Shown here in pieces: positions 42,979-51,620 of a stretch of DNA of 64,000 nt. Position numbers and translations under genes: made by a program. The notes under the pieces are model-generated. The model did not search any database, was not told where the DNA came from, and was given only the letters and a program-made list of their open reading frames with translations. The stretch's first letter is position 1. Each line of letters opens with the position of its first letter. Source of the stretch: Amycolatopsis suaedae (GTDB taxonomy: Bacteria; Actinomycetota; Actinomycetes; Mycobacteriales; Pseudonocardiaceae); NCBI RefSeq assembly GCF_004214935.1, contig NZ_SFCC01000011.1, positions 124,001 to 188,000 of the forward strand, read 5' to 3'.

Positions 42979-43463
42979 GCGCGCTCGCCGTCGCGGAGAC
43001 GGTCACCGATCCCGAACTGCCGATGCTCACGCTCGCCGACCTCGGCGTCCTGCGTGAGGTGTCCGAAGTGGACGGCAAGGTGACGGTGTCGATCACGCCG
43101 ACCTACACCGGCTGCCCGGCCATGGACACCATGCGCGACGACCTGGTGCACGCGCTGAACGGCGCGGGCTTCGCCGACGTGGAGGTCCGCACGGTGCTGC
43201 GGCCGGCCTGGAGCACCGACTGGATCAGTGCCGAGGGCCGTCGCAAGCTGGCCGAGGCCGGTATCGCCCCGCCTGGCTCGGCACCCGTGCGGGCGCCCGG
43301 GCCGGTGCCGTTGACGCTGAGCCCGCCGGCGAGCCGGGTGGCGTGCACGCATTGCGGGAGTACCGACACCGAGCTGCTGTCGGCATTCAGCGCCACCGCG
43401 TGCAAGGCGTTGCGCCGGTGCCGGTCCTGTAGTGAACCGTTCGAGCACGTCAAGGAGATCTAG
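42972..43463 (+). CDS. paaD: Phenylacetate degradation Fe-S maturation-like protein PaaD
   Basis: 163 aa. An N-terminal MIP18/DUF59 domain (TDPELPMLTLADLGVLREVSEVDGKVTVSITPTYTGCPAMDTM) is followed by a C-terminal four-Cys zinc ribbon (CTHCGSTDTELLSAFSATACKALRRCRSC). PaaD is thought to mature the Fe-S cluster of PaaE or the diiron centre. Coupled to paaC and paaE. Confidence 0.94.
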   Translation: MVSALAVAETVTDPELPMLTLADLGVLREVSEVDGKVTVSITPTYTGCPAMDTMRDDLVHALNGAGFADVEVRTVLRPAWSTDWISAEGRRKLAEAGIAPPGSAPVRAPGPVPLTLSPPASRVACTHCGSTDTELLSAFSATACKALRRCRSCSEPFEHVKEI

Positions 43464-44521
43464 TGGCGCGCCCTGAGTTTCACTCGCTGAGAGTGTCCAC
43501 TGTGGAGCGTCTCTGTGACGACGCGGCCGCGGTGACGTTCGACGTGCCTGCCGAGCTGGCGGAGGTCTACGCCTTCCGGCCGGGGCAGTCGCTGACGCTT
43601 CGCCGCTGGATCGACGGCGTCGAGCAGCGCCGCAACTACTCGATCTGCGCACCGGCGGGCGCCGCGCCGCGGATCGGGGTACGGGAGGTGCCGGACGGAC
43701 TGTTCTCCACCTGGCTGGTGCGCGACGTCCGGCCGGGCGACGAGGTCGAGGTCCTGCCGCCGACCGGCAACTTCACGCCGGACACCGAGTCGGCGCACCA
43801 CGTGCTGATCGCGGCCGGGTCGGGCATCACCCCGGTGCTGTCGATCCTGGGCACCGTGCTGGCCGACGACAAGTCGACCGCGACGGTGTTCTACGGCAAC
43901 CGGCGCACCGACACCGTGATGTTCGCCGACGAGCTGGCCGACCTGAAGGACCGCTACGCCGACCGGCTGGAGCTGGTCCACGTCCTGTCCAGGGAGCCGA
44001 GGGAGGCCGAACTGTTCACCGGCAGGCTCGACGCGGAGAAGCTGTGTCAGCTGCTCGACCTGCTCGTGGATGTCGACTCCGTGGACCACTGGTGGCTGTG
44101 TGGCCCGTTCGGCATGGTCACCGACGCGCAGGACGTGCTGGCCGACCGTGGTGTGCCGAAGCAGCGGGTGCACCAGGAGCTGTTCTACGTCGACGACGTC
44201 CCCCCGCCGCCCGTCCGCCACCGCGAGGCGTCGCTGGAGGGGCCGGGCAGCGAGGTGACGATCGTGCTCGACGGGCGGTCGACCGGGGTGCTGCTGTCCA
44301 GGGAGGAGTCGATCCTCGACGGGGCGCAGCGGTCGCGGCCGGACCTGCCGTTCGCCTGCAAGGGCGGGGTGTGCGGCACCTGCCGGGCGAAGGTGGTTTC
44401 CGGTGAGGTCGACATGCGGCGCAACTTCGCGCTGGAGGAGGCCGAGGTGGCCGCCGGGTTCGTCCTCACCTGCCAGTCCCGTCCCGTCTCAGACGAGGTG
44501 ACGGTCGACTTCGACTCCTGA
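43463..44521 (+). CDS. paaE: Phenylacetyl-CoA epoxidase reductase subunit PaaE
   Basis: 352 aa, GTG overlapping the paaD stop by one base. FAD domain (RPGQSLTLRR, RRNYSICAPAG), NAD domain (HHVLIAAGSGITPVLSIL, VFYGNRRTDTVMFADEL), and a C-terminal plant-type [2Fe-2S] domain: PFACKGGVCGTCRAKVVSG and LTCQSRP give four Cys. It passes electrons from NADPH to PaaA. Last gene of the paa operon; its end overlaps the convergent MFS gene by 33 nt. Confidence 0.96.
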   Translation: MARPEFHSLRVSTVERLCDDAAAVTFDVPAELAEVYAFRPGQSLTLRRWIDGVEQRRNYSICAPAGAAPRIGVREVPDGLFSTWLVRDVRPGDEVEVLPPTGNFTPDTESAHHVLIAAGSGITPVLSILGTVLADDKSTATVFYGNRRTDTVMFADELADLKDRYADRLELVHVLSREPREAELFTGRLDAEKLCQLLDLLVDVDSVDHWWLCGPFGMVTDAQDVLADRGVPKQRVHQELFYVDDVPPPPVRHREASLEGPGSEVTIVLDGRSTGVLLSREESILDGAQRSRPDLPFACKGGVCGTCRAKVVSGEVDMRRNFALEEAEVAAGFVLTCQSRPVSDEVTVDFDS

Positions 44522-46033
44522 CTCCGGGGGTTCGGGCAGCGCGACCGAGCGCAGCATGGTCACCGCCAGCGCGGCGGCCACCAGGCAACAGACCGCGCCG
44601 ATGGCCATGGTGACCTGCACTCCGCTGGTGAACGCCGCCTGCGCGCCTGCCAGCAGGCCGGCGTCACCGAGTTGCCCCGCCACCGCGGCGGCGCCGGCCA
44701 GCGTGTCCTTGACCGCCGCCGCGGCCTCGGCGGGCAGGCCGGGCGGCACCTCGACGCCGTCGCGGTAGACGGCCGCGCCGATCGTGCCCAGCACGGCGAT
44801 GCCCAGCGCGCCGCCGAACTCGGTGCTGGTCTCCGAGAGCGCGGACGCCACGCCCGCGCGTTCCGGTGGGGCGCTGGCCAGGACCATGTCGGTGGACACC
44901 ACCGACACCATCCCGATGCCCGCCGCCATCAGGCCTCCGCCGAGCACCAGCAGCGCCAGCTCCCTGGTGTCCGCGACCAGTGCCAGCACGGCTAACCCGG
45001 CGGCCGCGGTGGTGAGTCCGAAGCCCATGGTCGACGCCGGCCGCAGCTTCCGGGCCAGCACGGTGCCCGCGGACAGCCCGAGGAACATCCCGGCGAACGC
45101 CGGCAGCATCCACAGCGCCGCGGTGAAGGGCCGGTAGCCGAGCACGAGCTGCAGGTACTGCGACAGGAACAGGCTCATCCCCGTCATGGTGAACTGGACG
45201 GTGGTCGTGGTGCTGATGGCCGTGGCGAACCGCCGGTTGCCGAACAGGCGCATGTCGATCATCGGGTGGTCGAGTGAGCGTTGCCGCCGGACGAACGCCA
45301 CCCCCACGGCCAGGCCGAACACCAGCGAGGCCAGCGGCAGCCACGGCTGCGCGTCGGCGGCGGCCAGTTCCTTCACGCCGTAGATGACCGGCAGTACTGC
45401 CGCCAGCGACATGGCCGCGCTGAGCAGGTCGAACCGGCCGGGGTTCGGGTCCTTGAACTCCGGCACCAGCAGCGGGGCCAGGACGAGGAGCGCGACCATG
45501 ACCGGGACGTTGATCAGGAACACCATGCCCCACCAGAAGTGGTCGAGCAGGAGGCCGGACACGAGCGGTCCGATGATCGCGCCGCCGCCGAACCCGCCGG
45601 TCCACACACCGATGGCGGTGCGCCGCTGCCGTTCGTCGAGGAACATGTTGCGGATCAACGACAACGTCGACGGCGCCAGCGTCGCCCCCGCGATCCCGAG
45701 CAGCGCCCGCGCCGCGATCAGCATCTCCGGGCTGGTCGAGTAGGCCGCGATGGCCGAGGACACCCCGAACGCCGCAGCGCCGAACAGGAGCAGCCTGCGC
45801 CTGCCGATCCGGTCGCCGAGCGAGCCCATGGTGATCAGCAGACCCGCCAGCAGGAACCCGTAGACGTCCATGATCCACAGCAGCTGGGTGCTGCTCGGGT
45901 CGAGCGCGGCCGTGATGAACGGAACCGCGTAGAACAGGACGCTCAGATCCATCGCCACCAGCACGGTGGCGAGGACCAGTACTGCCAGGCCGAGCCATTC
46001 TCTGCGCCCGGCCTTCGGCGCGATGTCCGTCAT
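44489..46033 (-). CDS. MFS multidrug exporter, DHA2/EmrB-QacA type
   Basis: 514 aa from ATG 46033 (GAGGGGAC upstream). Fourteen predicted helices with DHA2 motifs: MDLSVLFYAVPFITAALDPSSTQLLWIMDVYGFLLAGLLITMGSLGDRIGRRRLLLFG (motif D1 and motif A) and LLGIAGATLAPSTLSLIRNMF (motif C). Substrates are typically cationic or lipophilic drugs moved in exchange for protons. Divergent from a zinc-ribbon TetR regulator, the standard efflux pump-repressor arrangement. Confidence 0.9.
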   Translation of the reverse strand: MTDIAPKAGRREWLGLAVLVLATVLVAMDLSVLFYAVPFITAALDPSSTQLLWIMDVYGFLLAGLLITMGSLGDRIGRRRLLLFGAAAFGVSSAIAAYSTSPEMLIAARALLGIAGATLAPSTLSLIRNMFLDERQRRTAIGVWTGGFGGGAIIGPLVSGLLLDHFWWGMVFLINVPVMVALLVLAPLLVPEFKDPNPGRFDLLSAAMSLAAVLPVIYGVKELAAADAQPWLPLASLVFGLAVGVAFVRRQRSLDHPMIDMRLFGNRRFATAISTTTTVQFTMTGMSLFLSQYLQLVLGYRPFTAALWMLPAFAGMFLGLSAGTVLARKLRPASTMGFGLTTAAAGLAVLALVADTRELALLVLGGGLMAAGIGMVSVVSTDMVLASAPPERAGVASALSETSTEFGGALGIAVLGTIGAAVYRDGVEVPPGLPAEAAAAVKDTLAGAAAVAGQLGDAGLLAGAQAAFTSGVQVTMAIGAVCCLVAAALAVTMLRSVALPEPPESGVEVDRHLV

Positions 46034-46123
46034 TGATGTCCCCTCGTTCAAATACGGTGTACGCGAAATCGAAGAACACCATACGCATACGTCACGAAGT
46101 AGGTCAATTAGCAGGTCAAAGCA

Positions 46124-46201
46124 CTATTTCGTCACGCGCATTTTCGTCCCGCGATGTCTCTGCGCTACAATTCATCACAGGACACGGGCGTGACGAAATA
46201 G
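46124..46201. promoter_or_regulatory. Operator-like inverted repeat in the MFS/TetR divergent region
   Basis: CTATTTCGTCACGC (46124-46137) and GCGTGACGAAATAG (46188-46201) are perfect 14-bp complements 50 nt apart. CGTCACGAAGTAG near 46090 is a third, related half-site. The 46052-46211 gap is visibly AT-richer than its surroundings. These are the likely sites of the TetR protein encoded at 46212. A weaker dyad (ATACGGTGT ... ACACCATA, about 46055-46083) lies closer to the MFS gene. Confidence 0.65.
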
Positions 46202-46211
46202 AAGGTGGGAA

Positions 46212-47036
46212 ATGACCTGCGTGGAATGTGGTGCGCCGCTGACGGTCGCCGGTCGCGGGCGGCGACCGAGGTACTGCTCGCGTGCCTGCCAGGCGAAGGC
46301 GTACCGCGCCAGGGTCGCCGCCGGGGCGGTGGGTAGCGCCGTCGAGCGCCGGCCCGCGGATCCGGAGAGCGCGCTCGCCGAGGACGGAATCGTCGCCACG
46401 GCGGTGACGGTCGCGGACGCGGAGGGGCTCGCCGCGGCGTCGATGCGCAGGGTCGCGGCCGAACTCGGAGTCGGCACCATGTCGCTGTACCGCCATGTGT
46501 CCGGAAAGGACGAACTGGTGGTGCGCATGGTCGACGCGGTCCTCGCCGAGAAGCCGCGGCCCGACCCCGGACTCGTCGGCTGGCGTGCCAGGGCGGAGGC
46601 CGCGGCTCGCCGCGACTGGGGGATCTACCGCGCGCATCCCTGGGTGGTGAAGGTGTTCACCAGCACCCGGCTGTCGATGACCGAGCAGGAGATGACCGAC
46701 ATCGAGTGGATCCTGGCGGCGTTCGGCGAGGAGGGGCTGGACATCGGCACGACCTATCAGCTGGCGCTGCTGGTGTCCTCCTACGTCAACGGGGTCGGGA
46801 TGCTGCTGGCTGGCGACGTCGAGGCCGAGCGGGAGTCCGGCGAGAGCATGGCCCAGTGGCGGGAGGCCCGGGTCCCGCTGGTGATCGAACGCGCGGCCAG
46901 CGGTGCCTATCCGTGGTTCGCCCAGTTCATCGAGCACGAGGTCGAGTTGCCACCGTTCGACGACATCTTCGAGTTCGGCCTGCAGCGGGTCCTGGACGGC
47001 ATCACGCCCATGGTGGAAGCCGGGCGGCGTGATTGA
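46212..47036 (+). CDS. TetR-family regulator with N-terminal zinc-ribbon
   Basis: 274 aa. Residues 1-35 are a Cys4 ribbon (CVECGAPLTVAGRGRRPRYC then SRACQAKAYR). TetR helix-turn-helix follows at about 60-105 (ATAVTVADAEGLAAASMRRVAAELGVGTMSLYRHVSGKDEL), then a TetR_C ligand domain resembling tetracycline-repressor types. The ribbon may add DNA or metal contacts. Divergent from the MFS exporter; likely represses it and itself. Confidence 0.88.
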   Translation: MTCVECGAPLTVAGRGRRPRYCSRACQAKAYRARVAAGAVGSAVERRPADPESALAEDGIVATAVTVADAEGLAAASMRRVAAELGVGTMSLYRHVSGKDELVVRMVDAVLAEKPRPDPGLVGWRARAEAAARRDWGIYRAHPWVVKVFTSTRLSMTEQEMTDIEWILAAFGEEGLDIGTTYQLALLVSSYVNGVGMLLAGDVEAERESGESMAQWREARVPLVIERAASGAYPWFAQFIEHEVELPPFDDIFEFGLQRVLDGITPMVEAGRRD

Positions 47037-47054
47037 AGTTGTGCGTAACCATGG

Positions 47055-47083
47055 TTGACCGTGCAAAAAACTGCACCTAGGCT
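47055..47083 (+). promoter_or_regulatory. Promoter and overlapping operator of the aminosugar operon
   Basis: TTGACC (47055-47060), 17 nt, TAGGCT (47078-47083) is a good sigma-A-like actinobacterial promoter. The spacer holds the dyad GTGCA-AAAAAC-TGCAC (47061-47076). A repressor bound there would block the promoter. AAAACTGC is shared with the region upstream of the binding-protein gene (51582-51588), consistent with one DeoR repressor for both. Confidence 0.65.
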
Positions 47084-47123
47084 GCGTGTTGTGCGCTCAG
47101 AACGAGCGCGGAACGGGGAGGTC

Positions 47124-48011
47124 ATGGCGGGGTCATTCATGGCTGAGGAGATCGCCAGCCAGCCCGGGCACTGGCGCCGGGCCGCCGCGCTGGCCGGTGA
47201 GGTCGGCGACCGGCTGCCGCGCGAGGGCAGGCGGGTGGCCGTGGTCGGCTGCGGCACGTCCTGGTTCATCGCCGACTCCTACGCGGCGCTGCGGGAGGGT
47301 GGCGGCTTCGGCTACACCGACGCGTTCGCCGTCTCGGAGTTCCCGGCGTCGCGGCTCGGCGCCTACGACGAGGTGCTGGCCATCACGCGCTCCGGCACCA
47401 CGACGGAGGTGCTCCGGCTGCTCGCCGACCTGCGTGGAACGACGCCGACCACGGTGATCACCGGTGTGCCCGCCGCGGTCGCGGACGTGGCCGACACCGT
47501 CGTCGACCTGTCGGTGAGCGACGAGCGTTCGGTGGTCCAGACCAGGTTCGCCACGTCGACGCTCGCGCTGCTGCGCGCGCATCTGGGCGCGGACATCGGT
47601 GTCGTGGCGGACCAGGCCGAGCGGGTACTCGGCGAGCCGGTCGACCCGCGCGTGCGGGAGGCTGGCCAGTTCACCTTCCTCGGCACCGGCTGGACGGTCG
47701 GCCTGGCCAACGAGGCCGCGTTGAAGCTGCGTGAGGCGTCCATCAGCTGGAGCGAGTCGTACCCGGCGTGGGAGTACCGCCACGGTCCGATCAGCATCAG
47801 CGAGCCGGGCAGGGTGACCTGGATGTTCGGCGACGCGCCGGAGGGCCTTTCGGACGAGGTGACCGCCACGGGCGGGACGTTCGTCGACGACGATCTCGAC
47901 CCGCTCGCCGACCTGGTGCGGGCGCAACTGCTCGCCGGGGCGCTGGCCGCGGACCGGGGGCTGGACCCGGACCAACCGAGAAACCTGTCCCGCTCGGTCG
48001 TTCTCGGCTGA
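47124..48011 (+). CDS. SIS-domain sugar-phosphate deaminase/isomerase (AgaS-like)
   Basis: 295 aa from ATG 47124; in-frame starts at 47055 and 47139 are possible. MAEEIASQPGHWRRAA is the usual AgaS/GlmS-like beginning. Two SIS folds follow: RRVAVVGCGTSWFIADSYAAL, VLAITRSGTTTEVLRLLADLR, FTFLGTGWTVGLANEAALKLREA and WEYRHGPISI, ending LDPDQPRNLSRSVVL. AgaS converts galactosamine 6-phosphate to tagatose 6-phosphate plus ammonia; glucosamine-6-phosphate deamination is the alternative. The kinase and aldolase neighbours favour the galactosamine reading. Confidence 0.8.
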   Translation: MAGSFMAEEIASQPGHWRRAAALAGEVGDRLPREGRRVAVVGCGTSWFIADSYAALREGGGFGYTDAFAVSEFPASRLGAYDEVLAITRSGTTTEVLRLLADLRGTTPTTVITGVPAAVADVADTVVDLSVSDERSVVQTRFATSTLALLRAHLGADIGVVADQAERVLGEPVDPRVREAGQFTFLGTGWTVGLANEAALKLREASISWSESYPAWEYRHGPISISEPGRVTWMFGDAPEGLSDEVTATGGTFVDDDLDPLADLVRAQLLAGALAADRGLDPDQPRNLSRSVVLG

Positions 48012-48033
48012 CCGGTTCGACAGAATCAACGGC

Positions 48034-48933
48034 ATGACGACACGGGTGGTGGCTCTGGACATCGGCGGCACGGCGATCAAGGCCGCGCTGCTGGACCGAG
48101 ACCTACGGGTCCTGGACACTCGCCGGGCAGCCACTCTGCACGAGGCACCCGGGGTGACCAGCGCCGACGCGCTGGCAGGCCAGGTCGAGGGCCTGGTCGC
48201 CGACCTGGCCGGTGGCAGCAAGCCGGCGGCGATCGGGGTGGTGGTTCCCGGCATCGTGCACCGTGGGGTCGCGCACTACGCGGCCAACTTCGGCTGGCGC
48301 GAGGTACCGTTCGGCGCCATCCTCGCCGACCGGACCGGCGTGCCGGTGGCATTCGACCACGACGTACGGGCAGGCGGGCTCGCCGAGGCGCGGCTGGGCG
48401 CGGCCCGTGGTTGCGCGAACGTCGCGTTCATGCCGGTCGGTACGGGGATCGCGGTGGCGATGATGATGGACGGTCGGCTGGTCGTCGGTGGTGGGTACGC
48501 GGGCGAGATCGGACACGTCGACGTCGGCCACGGCGTGACCTGCGCCTGCGGGAACACCGGCTGCGTCGAGACCGTCGGCTCGGCCGCGGCCATCGCACGC
48601 CGGTACACCGAGCGGACCGGCAGGCAGGTTGCCGGTTCGCGGGAGGTACTGACGGCCGCCGATGGTGGCGACCGGGACGCCGCCGTGGTGGTGGACGAGG
48701 CGATCGACGCGCTGGCGAAGGGCCTGCGGGTCCTCGTCACGCTGGTCGCGCCCGAGGTCGTCGTTGTGGGTGGCGGGCTGTTCGCCGCGGGGGAGGCACT
48801 GGCCGCCCCGGTGCGGGAACGGCTGGACGGGCTGCTGAGGTTCCAGCGGCGACCGGAAGTGCGGCTCGCCGAACTCGGTGAGATGGCGAGTTGCCTCGGC
48901 GCCGGGCTGCTGGCCTGGGAAGCGGCCGGATGA
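48034..48933 (+). CDS. ROK-family sugar kinase
   Basis: 299 aa. ATP-binding ALDIGGTAIKAALLDRD at the N-terminus, catalytic region VPVAFDHDVRAGGLAEARLGAA with the base Asp, zinc motif CACGNTGCVETVGS near residue 170, and VVVGGGLFAAGEAL. ROK kinases phosphorylate amino- or hexose sugars. Within this operon GalNAc or GlcNAc is the likely substrate. Its stop overlaps the PfkB gene (ATGA). Confidence 0.88.
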   Translation: MTTRVVALDIGGTAIKAALLDRDLRVLDTRRAATLHEAPGVTSADALAGQVEGLVADLAGGSKPAAIGVVVPGIVHRGVAHYAANFGWREVPFGAILADRTGVPVAFDHDVRAGGLAEARLGAARGCANVAFMPVGTGIAVAMMMDGRLVVGGGYAGEIGHVDVGHGVTCACGNTGCVETVGSAAAIARRYTERTGRQVAGSREVLTAADGGDRDAAVVVDEAIDALAKGLRVLVTLVAPEVVVVGGGLFAAGEALAAPVRERLDGLLRFQRRPEVRLAELGEMASCLGAGLLAWEAAG

Positions 48934-49850
48934 TCCTCACCGTCACCCCGAACCCGGCGCTCGACGTCACCTACCGCGTGCCGCGGCTGGTGCCGGGCGG
49001 GGTGGTGAAGGCCGACCGGGTGTACCGGCGGGCCGGCGGCAAGGGTGTCAACGTCGCCAGGGTGCTGCACTCGCTGGGGGTACCGACGCTGGCGGTGCTG
49101 CCGGTCGGCGGTTCCGACGGCCGGGCCGTCGTGGAGGAGCTGGACAGTTCGGGTCTGGCATACCAGACAGTCGAGGTGGCGGGGCCGACACGGCGAACCG
49201 TCACCGTGGTGTCCACAGCGGACTCGACGGAGACGCTGGTGAGCGAGCCGGGCGAGCCACCGAGCGACGTGGAGTGGGCGGCGTTGCTGGACGTGGTGCG
49301 CGGGCGGATCGGCGAGGCGAGTGTGCTGGTCAGCTCCGGCAGCCTGCCGCCGGGTGCGCCGGTCGACGCCCACGCCCAGTTGCTGGCGCTGGCCGCGGAA
49401 CACGGTGTGCCCTCGGTACTGGACACGTCGGGCGAACCGCTGCTGGCCGGGCTGGCCGGACGGCCCGCCGTCGTGAAGCCGAACGCCGACGAGCTGCGGC
49501 AGGTGATCGGCTCCGACGAACCGTTGCGGGCCATGGAAATGCTGCGGGACGCGGGCGCCGGCGCGGTCGTCGCGTCGTTCGGCGCCAGGGGAATGATGGC
49601 CCGTTGCGCCGACGGCACCTGGCTGGCCACCCCCTCGCGGTCCCTGACCGGCAACGCCACCGGCGCCGGTGACGCCGCGGTCGCCGGCATCGCCGAGGCG
49701 CTGGCAGGCGGCACACCGGACTGGCCGGGCCTGCTGCGCCGGGTGGTGGCTCTGTCGGCTTCCGCCGTGCTCGGCCCGCTGGCAGGCGACATCGACCACG
49801 CCTACCTGGAGGCCGAACTGCCGGCCGTGACCGTCGAGGAGATCGGGTAA
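48930..49850 (+). CDS. PfkB-family tagatose-6-phosphate / 1-phosphofructokinase
   Basis: 306 aa. MILTVTPNPALDVTYRVPRL and RRAGGKGVNVARVLHSLGV are the LacC/FruK-type start; the anion hole and catalytic Asp are in TGNATGAGDAAVAGIAEAL. With a bisphosphate aldolase downstream and an AgaS-like gene upstream, phosphorylation of tagatose 6-phosphate is most likely. One-base overlap with the aldolase gene. Confidence 0.88.
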   Translation: MILTVTPNPALDVTYRVPRLVPGGVVKADRVYRRAGGKGVNVARVLHSLGVPTLAVLPVGGSDGRAVVEELDSSGLAYQTVEVAGPTRRTVTVVSTADSTETLVSEPGEPPSDVEWAALLDVVRGRIGEASVLVSSGSLPPGAPVDAHAQLLALAAEHGVPSVLDTSGEPLLAGLAGRPAVVKPNADELRQVIGSDEPLRAMEMLRDAGAGAVVASFGARGMMARCADGTWLATPSRSLTGNATGAGDAAVAGIAEALAGGTPDWPGLLRRVVALSASAVLGPLAGDIDHAYLEAELPAVTVEEIG

Positions 49851-50671
49851 TGCCACTGGTCGGAACGGGCCGGATCATCGAGCCGGGGCGGGGATGCGCC
49901 GCGTTCAACGCCATCCAGCTCGAACACGTCACGGCGATCGTCGACGGCGCGCAGGCGGCGAATTCGCCGGTGGTCCTGCAGCTCAGTCACAACGCGGTGC
50001 GCTACCACGGGGCGCTGGGCCCGATCGGCCTGGCGGCGCTGGCCGCCGCGCGGGCGGCGACCGTGCCGGTCGCCGTGCACCTCGACCACGCCGAGTCGCC
50101 GGAGCTGGTACGCGAGGCGGTCGAGCTGGGGTTCGGCTCGGTGATGTTCGACGCGTCGTCGTTGCCCTACGCCGACAACGTGCGTGCGACCAGGGAGGTC
50201 GTCGAGCACTGCCACCGGCACGGTGTGTGGGTGGAGGCCGAACTGGGTGAGGTCGGTGGCAAGGACGGCGTGCACGCACCCGGCGCGCGGACCGATCCCG
50301 CCGAGGCCGCCGAGTTCGTCGCGGCGACGGGTGTCGACGCGCTGGCGGTCGCGGTCGGGACCTCGCACGCCATGCTGACCAGGGACGCGCGGCTGGACTT
50401 CGACCTGATCGGACGGTTGCGGGACACCGTGGGGGTGCCACTGGTGCTGCACGGGTCGTCTGGGGTTTCAGACACCGATCTGGCCAAGGCGGTGAGCGCC
50501 GGGATGACGAAGATCAACATCGCGACGCAGCTGAACAAGGAGTTCACCGCGGGGGTGCGGGACTACTGCGAGCGGCATCCGGACGTGGTCGATCCGCGCA
50601 AGTACCTCGGCGCCGGCCGGGATCGGCTGGCGGCCGAGGTGGAACGGCTGCTGTCGGTGATCAGGCAATAA
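49850..50671 (+). CDS. Class II ketose-bisphosphate aldolase (tagatose/fructose type)
   Basis: 273 aa. Zinc ligands and catalysis: VAVHLDHAESPELVREAVELGFGSVMFDASSLPYADN, WVEAELGEVGGKDG, VGTSHAML, LVLHGSSGVSDTDLAKAVSAGMTKINIATQLN. It splits tagatose- or fructose-1,6-bisphosphate into dihydroxyacetone phosphate and glyceraldehyde 3-phosphate. Last gene of the rightward operon; its end overlaps the convergent repressor gene by 11 nt. Confidence 0.92.
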   Translation: MPLVGTGRIIEPGRGCAAFNAIQLEHVTAIVDGAQAANSPVVLQLSHNAVRYHGALGPIGLAALAAARAATVPVAVHLDHAESPELVREAVELGFGSVMFDASSLPYADNVRATREVVEHCHRHGVWVEAELGEVGGKDGVHAPGARTDPAEAAEFVAATGVDALAVAVGTSHAMLTRDARLDFDLIGRLRDTVGVPLVLHGSSGVSDTDLAKAVSAGMTKINIATQLNKEFTAGVRDYCERHPDVVDPRKYLGAGRDRLAAEVERLLSVIRQ

Positions 50672-51446
50672 GGACCCGGATGCCCTCGGACTCGAACGCC
50701 GAGACCATCTCGGGGGGTGCGGCGGTGTCGGTGATGAGCAGGTCGACGGCGGAGATGGGGCAGATCCGCGCGAACGCGCTGCCGCCCAGTTTCGAGCTGT
50801 CGCCGACGACCGCGACCTGACGGGCCCGTGACGCCAGCAGGCCGTCGATGCTGGCCTCGCCCTCGTGGTGGGCGTAGGCGCCGCGTTGCGGGTCGATCGC
50901 GTCGATGCCGAGGAAGACCAGGTCGAGCGTGATCTCCTCGAGGATGTGCGTGGCCAGCGGTCCGGTCAGCTCGAACGAGTGCTGCCGCGCGACACCGCCG
51001 GTCACCACGGTCTTGATGTGCGGGCGAACGGCCAGTTCGTTGCCGATGTTGAGCGCGTTCGTGACGACCGTCAGCGCGGGCACGTCGGCTCGCTCGTTCA
51101 GGTCCGGGCGGGTCGCGATGGCCCTGGCCACCTCGGTGATCGTGGTGCCGCCGTTCATGCCGACGACCATGCCCCGCTCGACGAGCCGGGACGCGGCGGC
51201 GCTGATGCGCTGCTTCTCCGGCGCGTTGCGAGCGGCCTTGTGCCGCAGCGGCAGGTCGTAGGCGACATTGCTGGCGACGGCGCCACCCCTGGTGCGGGTG
51301 AGCAGCTGGCGTTCGGCCAGATGGTCCAGATCGCGGCGGATGGTCGCGGCCGAAACGCCCAGTTCCTCGGCCGTCTGGTCCACATCGATCTTGTCGCGCT
51401 GGCCCACCATGTCCAGCAGCACACTGAGCCGTTCGTGCCGGTCCAC
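50661..51446 (-). CDS. DeoR/GlpR-family sugar-phosphate-responsive repressor
   Basis: 261 aa from GTG 51446 (GGGGAGGGAC upstream); longer in-frame readings exist. N-terminal DeoR winged helix (RHERLSVLLDMVGQRDKIDVDQTAEELGVSAATIRRDLDHLAERQLLTRTRGGAV) and a C-terminal sensor domain of the ribose-5-phosphate isomerase-like fold (VVTNALNIGNELA, LVFLGIDAIDP, VAVVGDSSKLGGSAFARICPI). AgaR-type members respond to sugar phosphates. Located between the catabolic and transport operons, it probably controls both. Confidence 0.9.
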   Translation of the reverse strand: MDRHERLSVLLDMVGQRDKIDVDQTAEELGVSAATIRRDLDHLAERQLLTRTRGGAVASNVAYDLPLRHKAARNAPEKQRISAAASRLVERGMVVGMNGGTTITEVARAIATRPDLNERADVPALTVVTNALNIGNELAVRPHIKTVVTGGVARQHSFELTGPLATHILEEITLDLVFLGIDAIDPQRGAYAHHEGEASIDGLLASRARQVAVVGDSSKLGGSAFARICPISAVDLLITDTAAPPEMVSAFESEGIRVLIA

Positions 51447-51526
51447 GGGCGCCGTCCCTCCCCGGTGCTTCCCACCGGTGCTCGAACCTACTACGTATTG
51501 CTGCGTGAACATGATGCGCCAACCGG

Positions 51527-51600
51527 AAGTTGTTGCAACTTTGTTCACTGTGTCTGTTGACACATGCGTGAAAGCCGACAAAACTGCGCACTTACGCGCA
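51527..51600. promoter_or_regulatory. Divergent control region of the DeoR and sugar ABC transporter genes
   Basis: The 174-nt gap holds three elements: a dyad AAGTTG-TTG-CAACTT at 51527-51541, a rightward TTGACA at 51557-51562, and a dyad TGCGC-ACTTAC-GCGCA at 51585-51600 just before the binding-protein start at 51621. The -10 is not clear. AAAACTGC is shared with the operator at 47061. Confidence 0.5.
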
Positions 51601-51620
51601 ACTCGACAGGGTGGTGGGCC

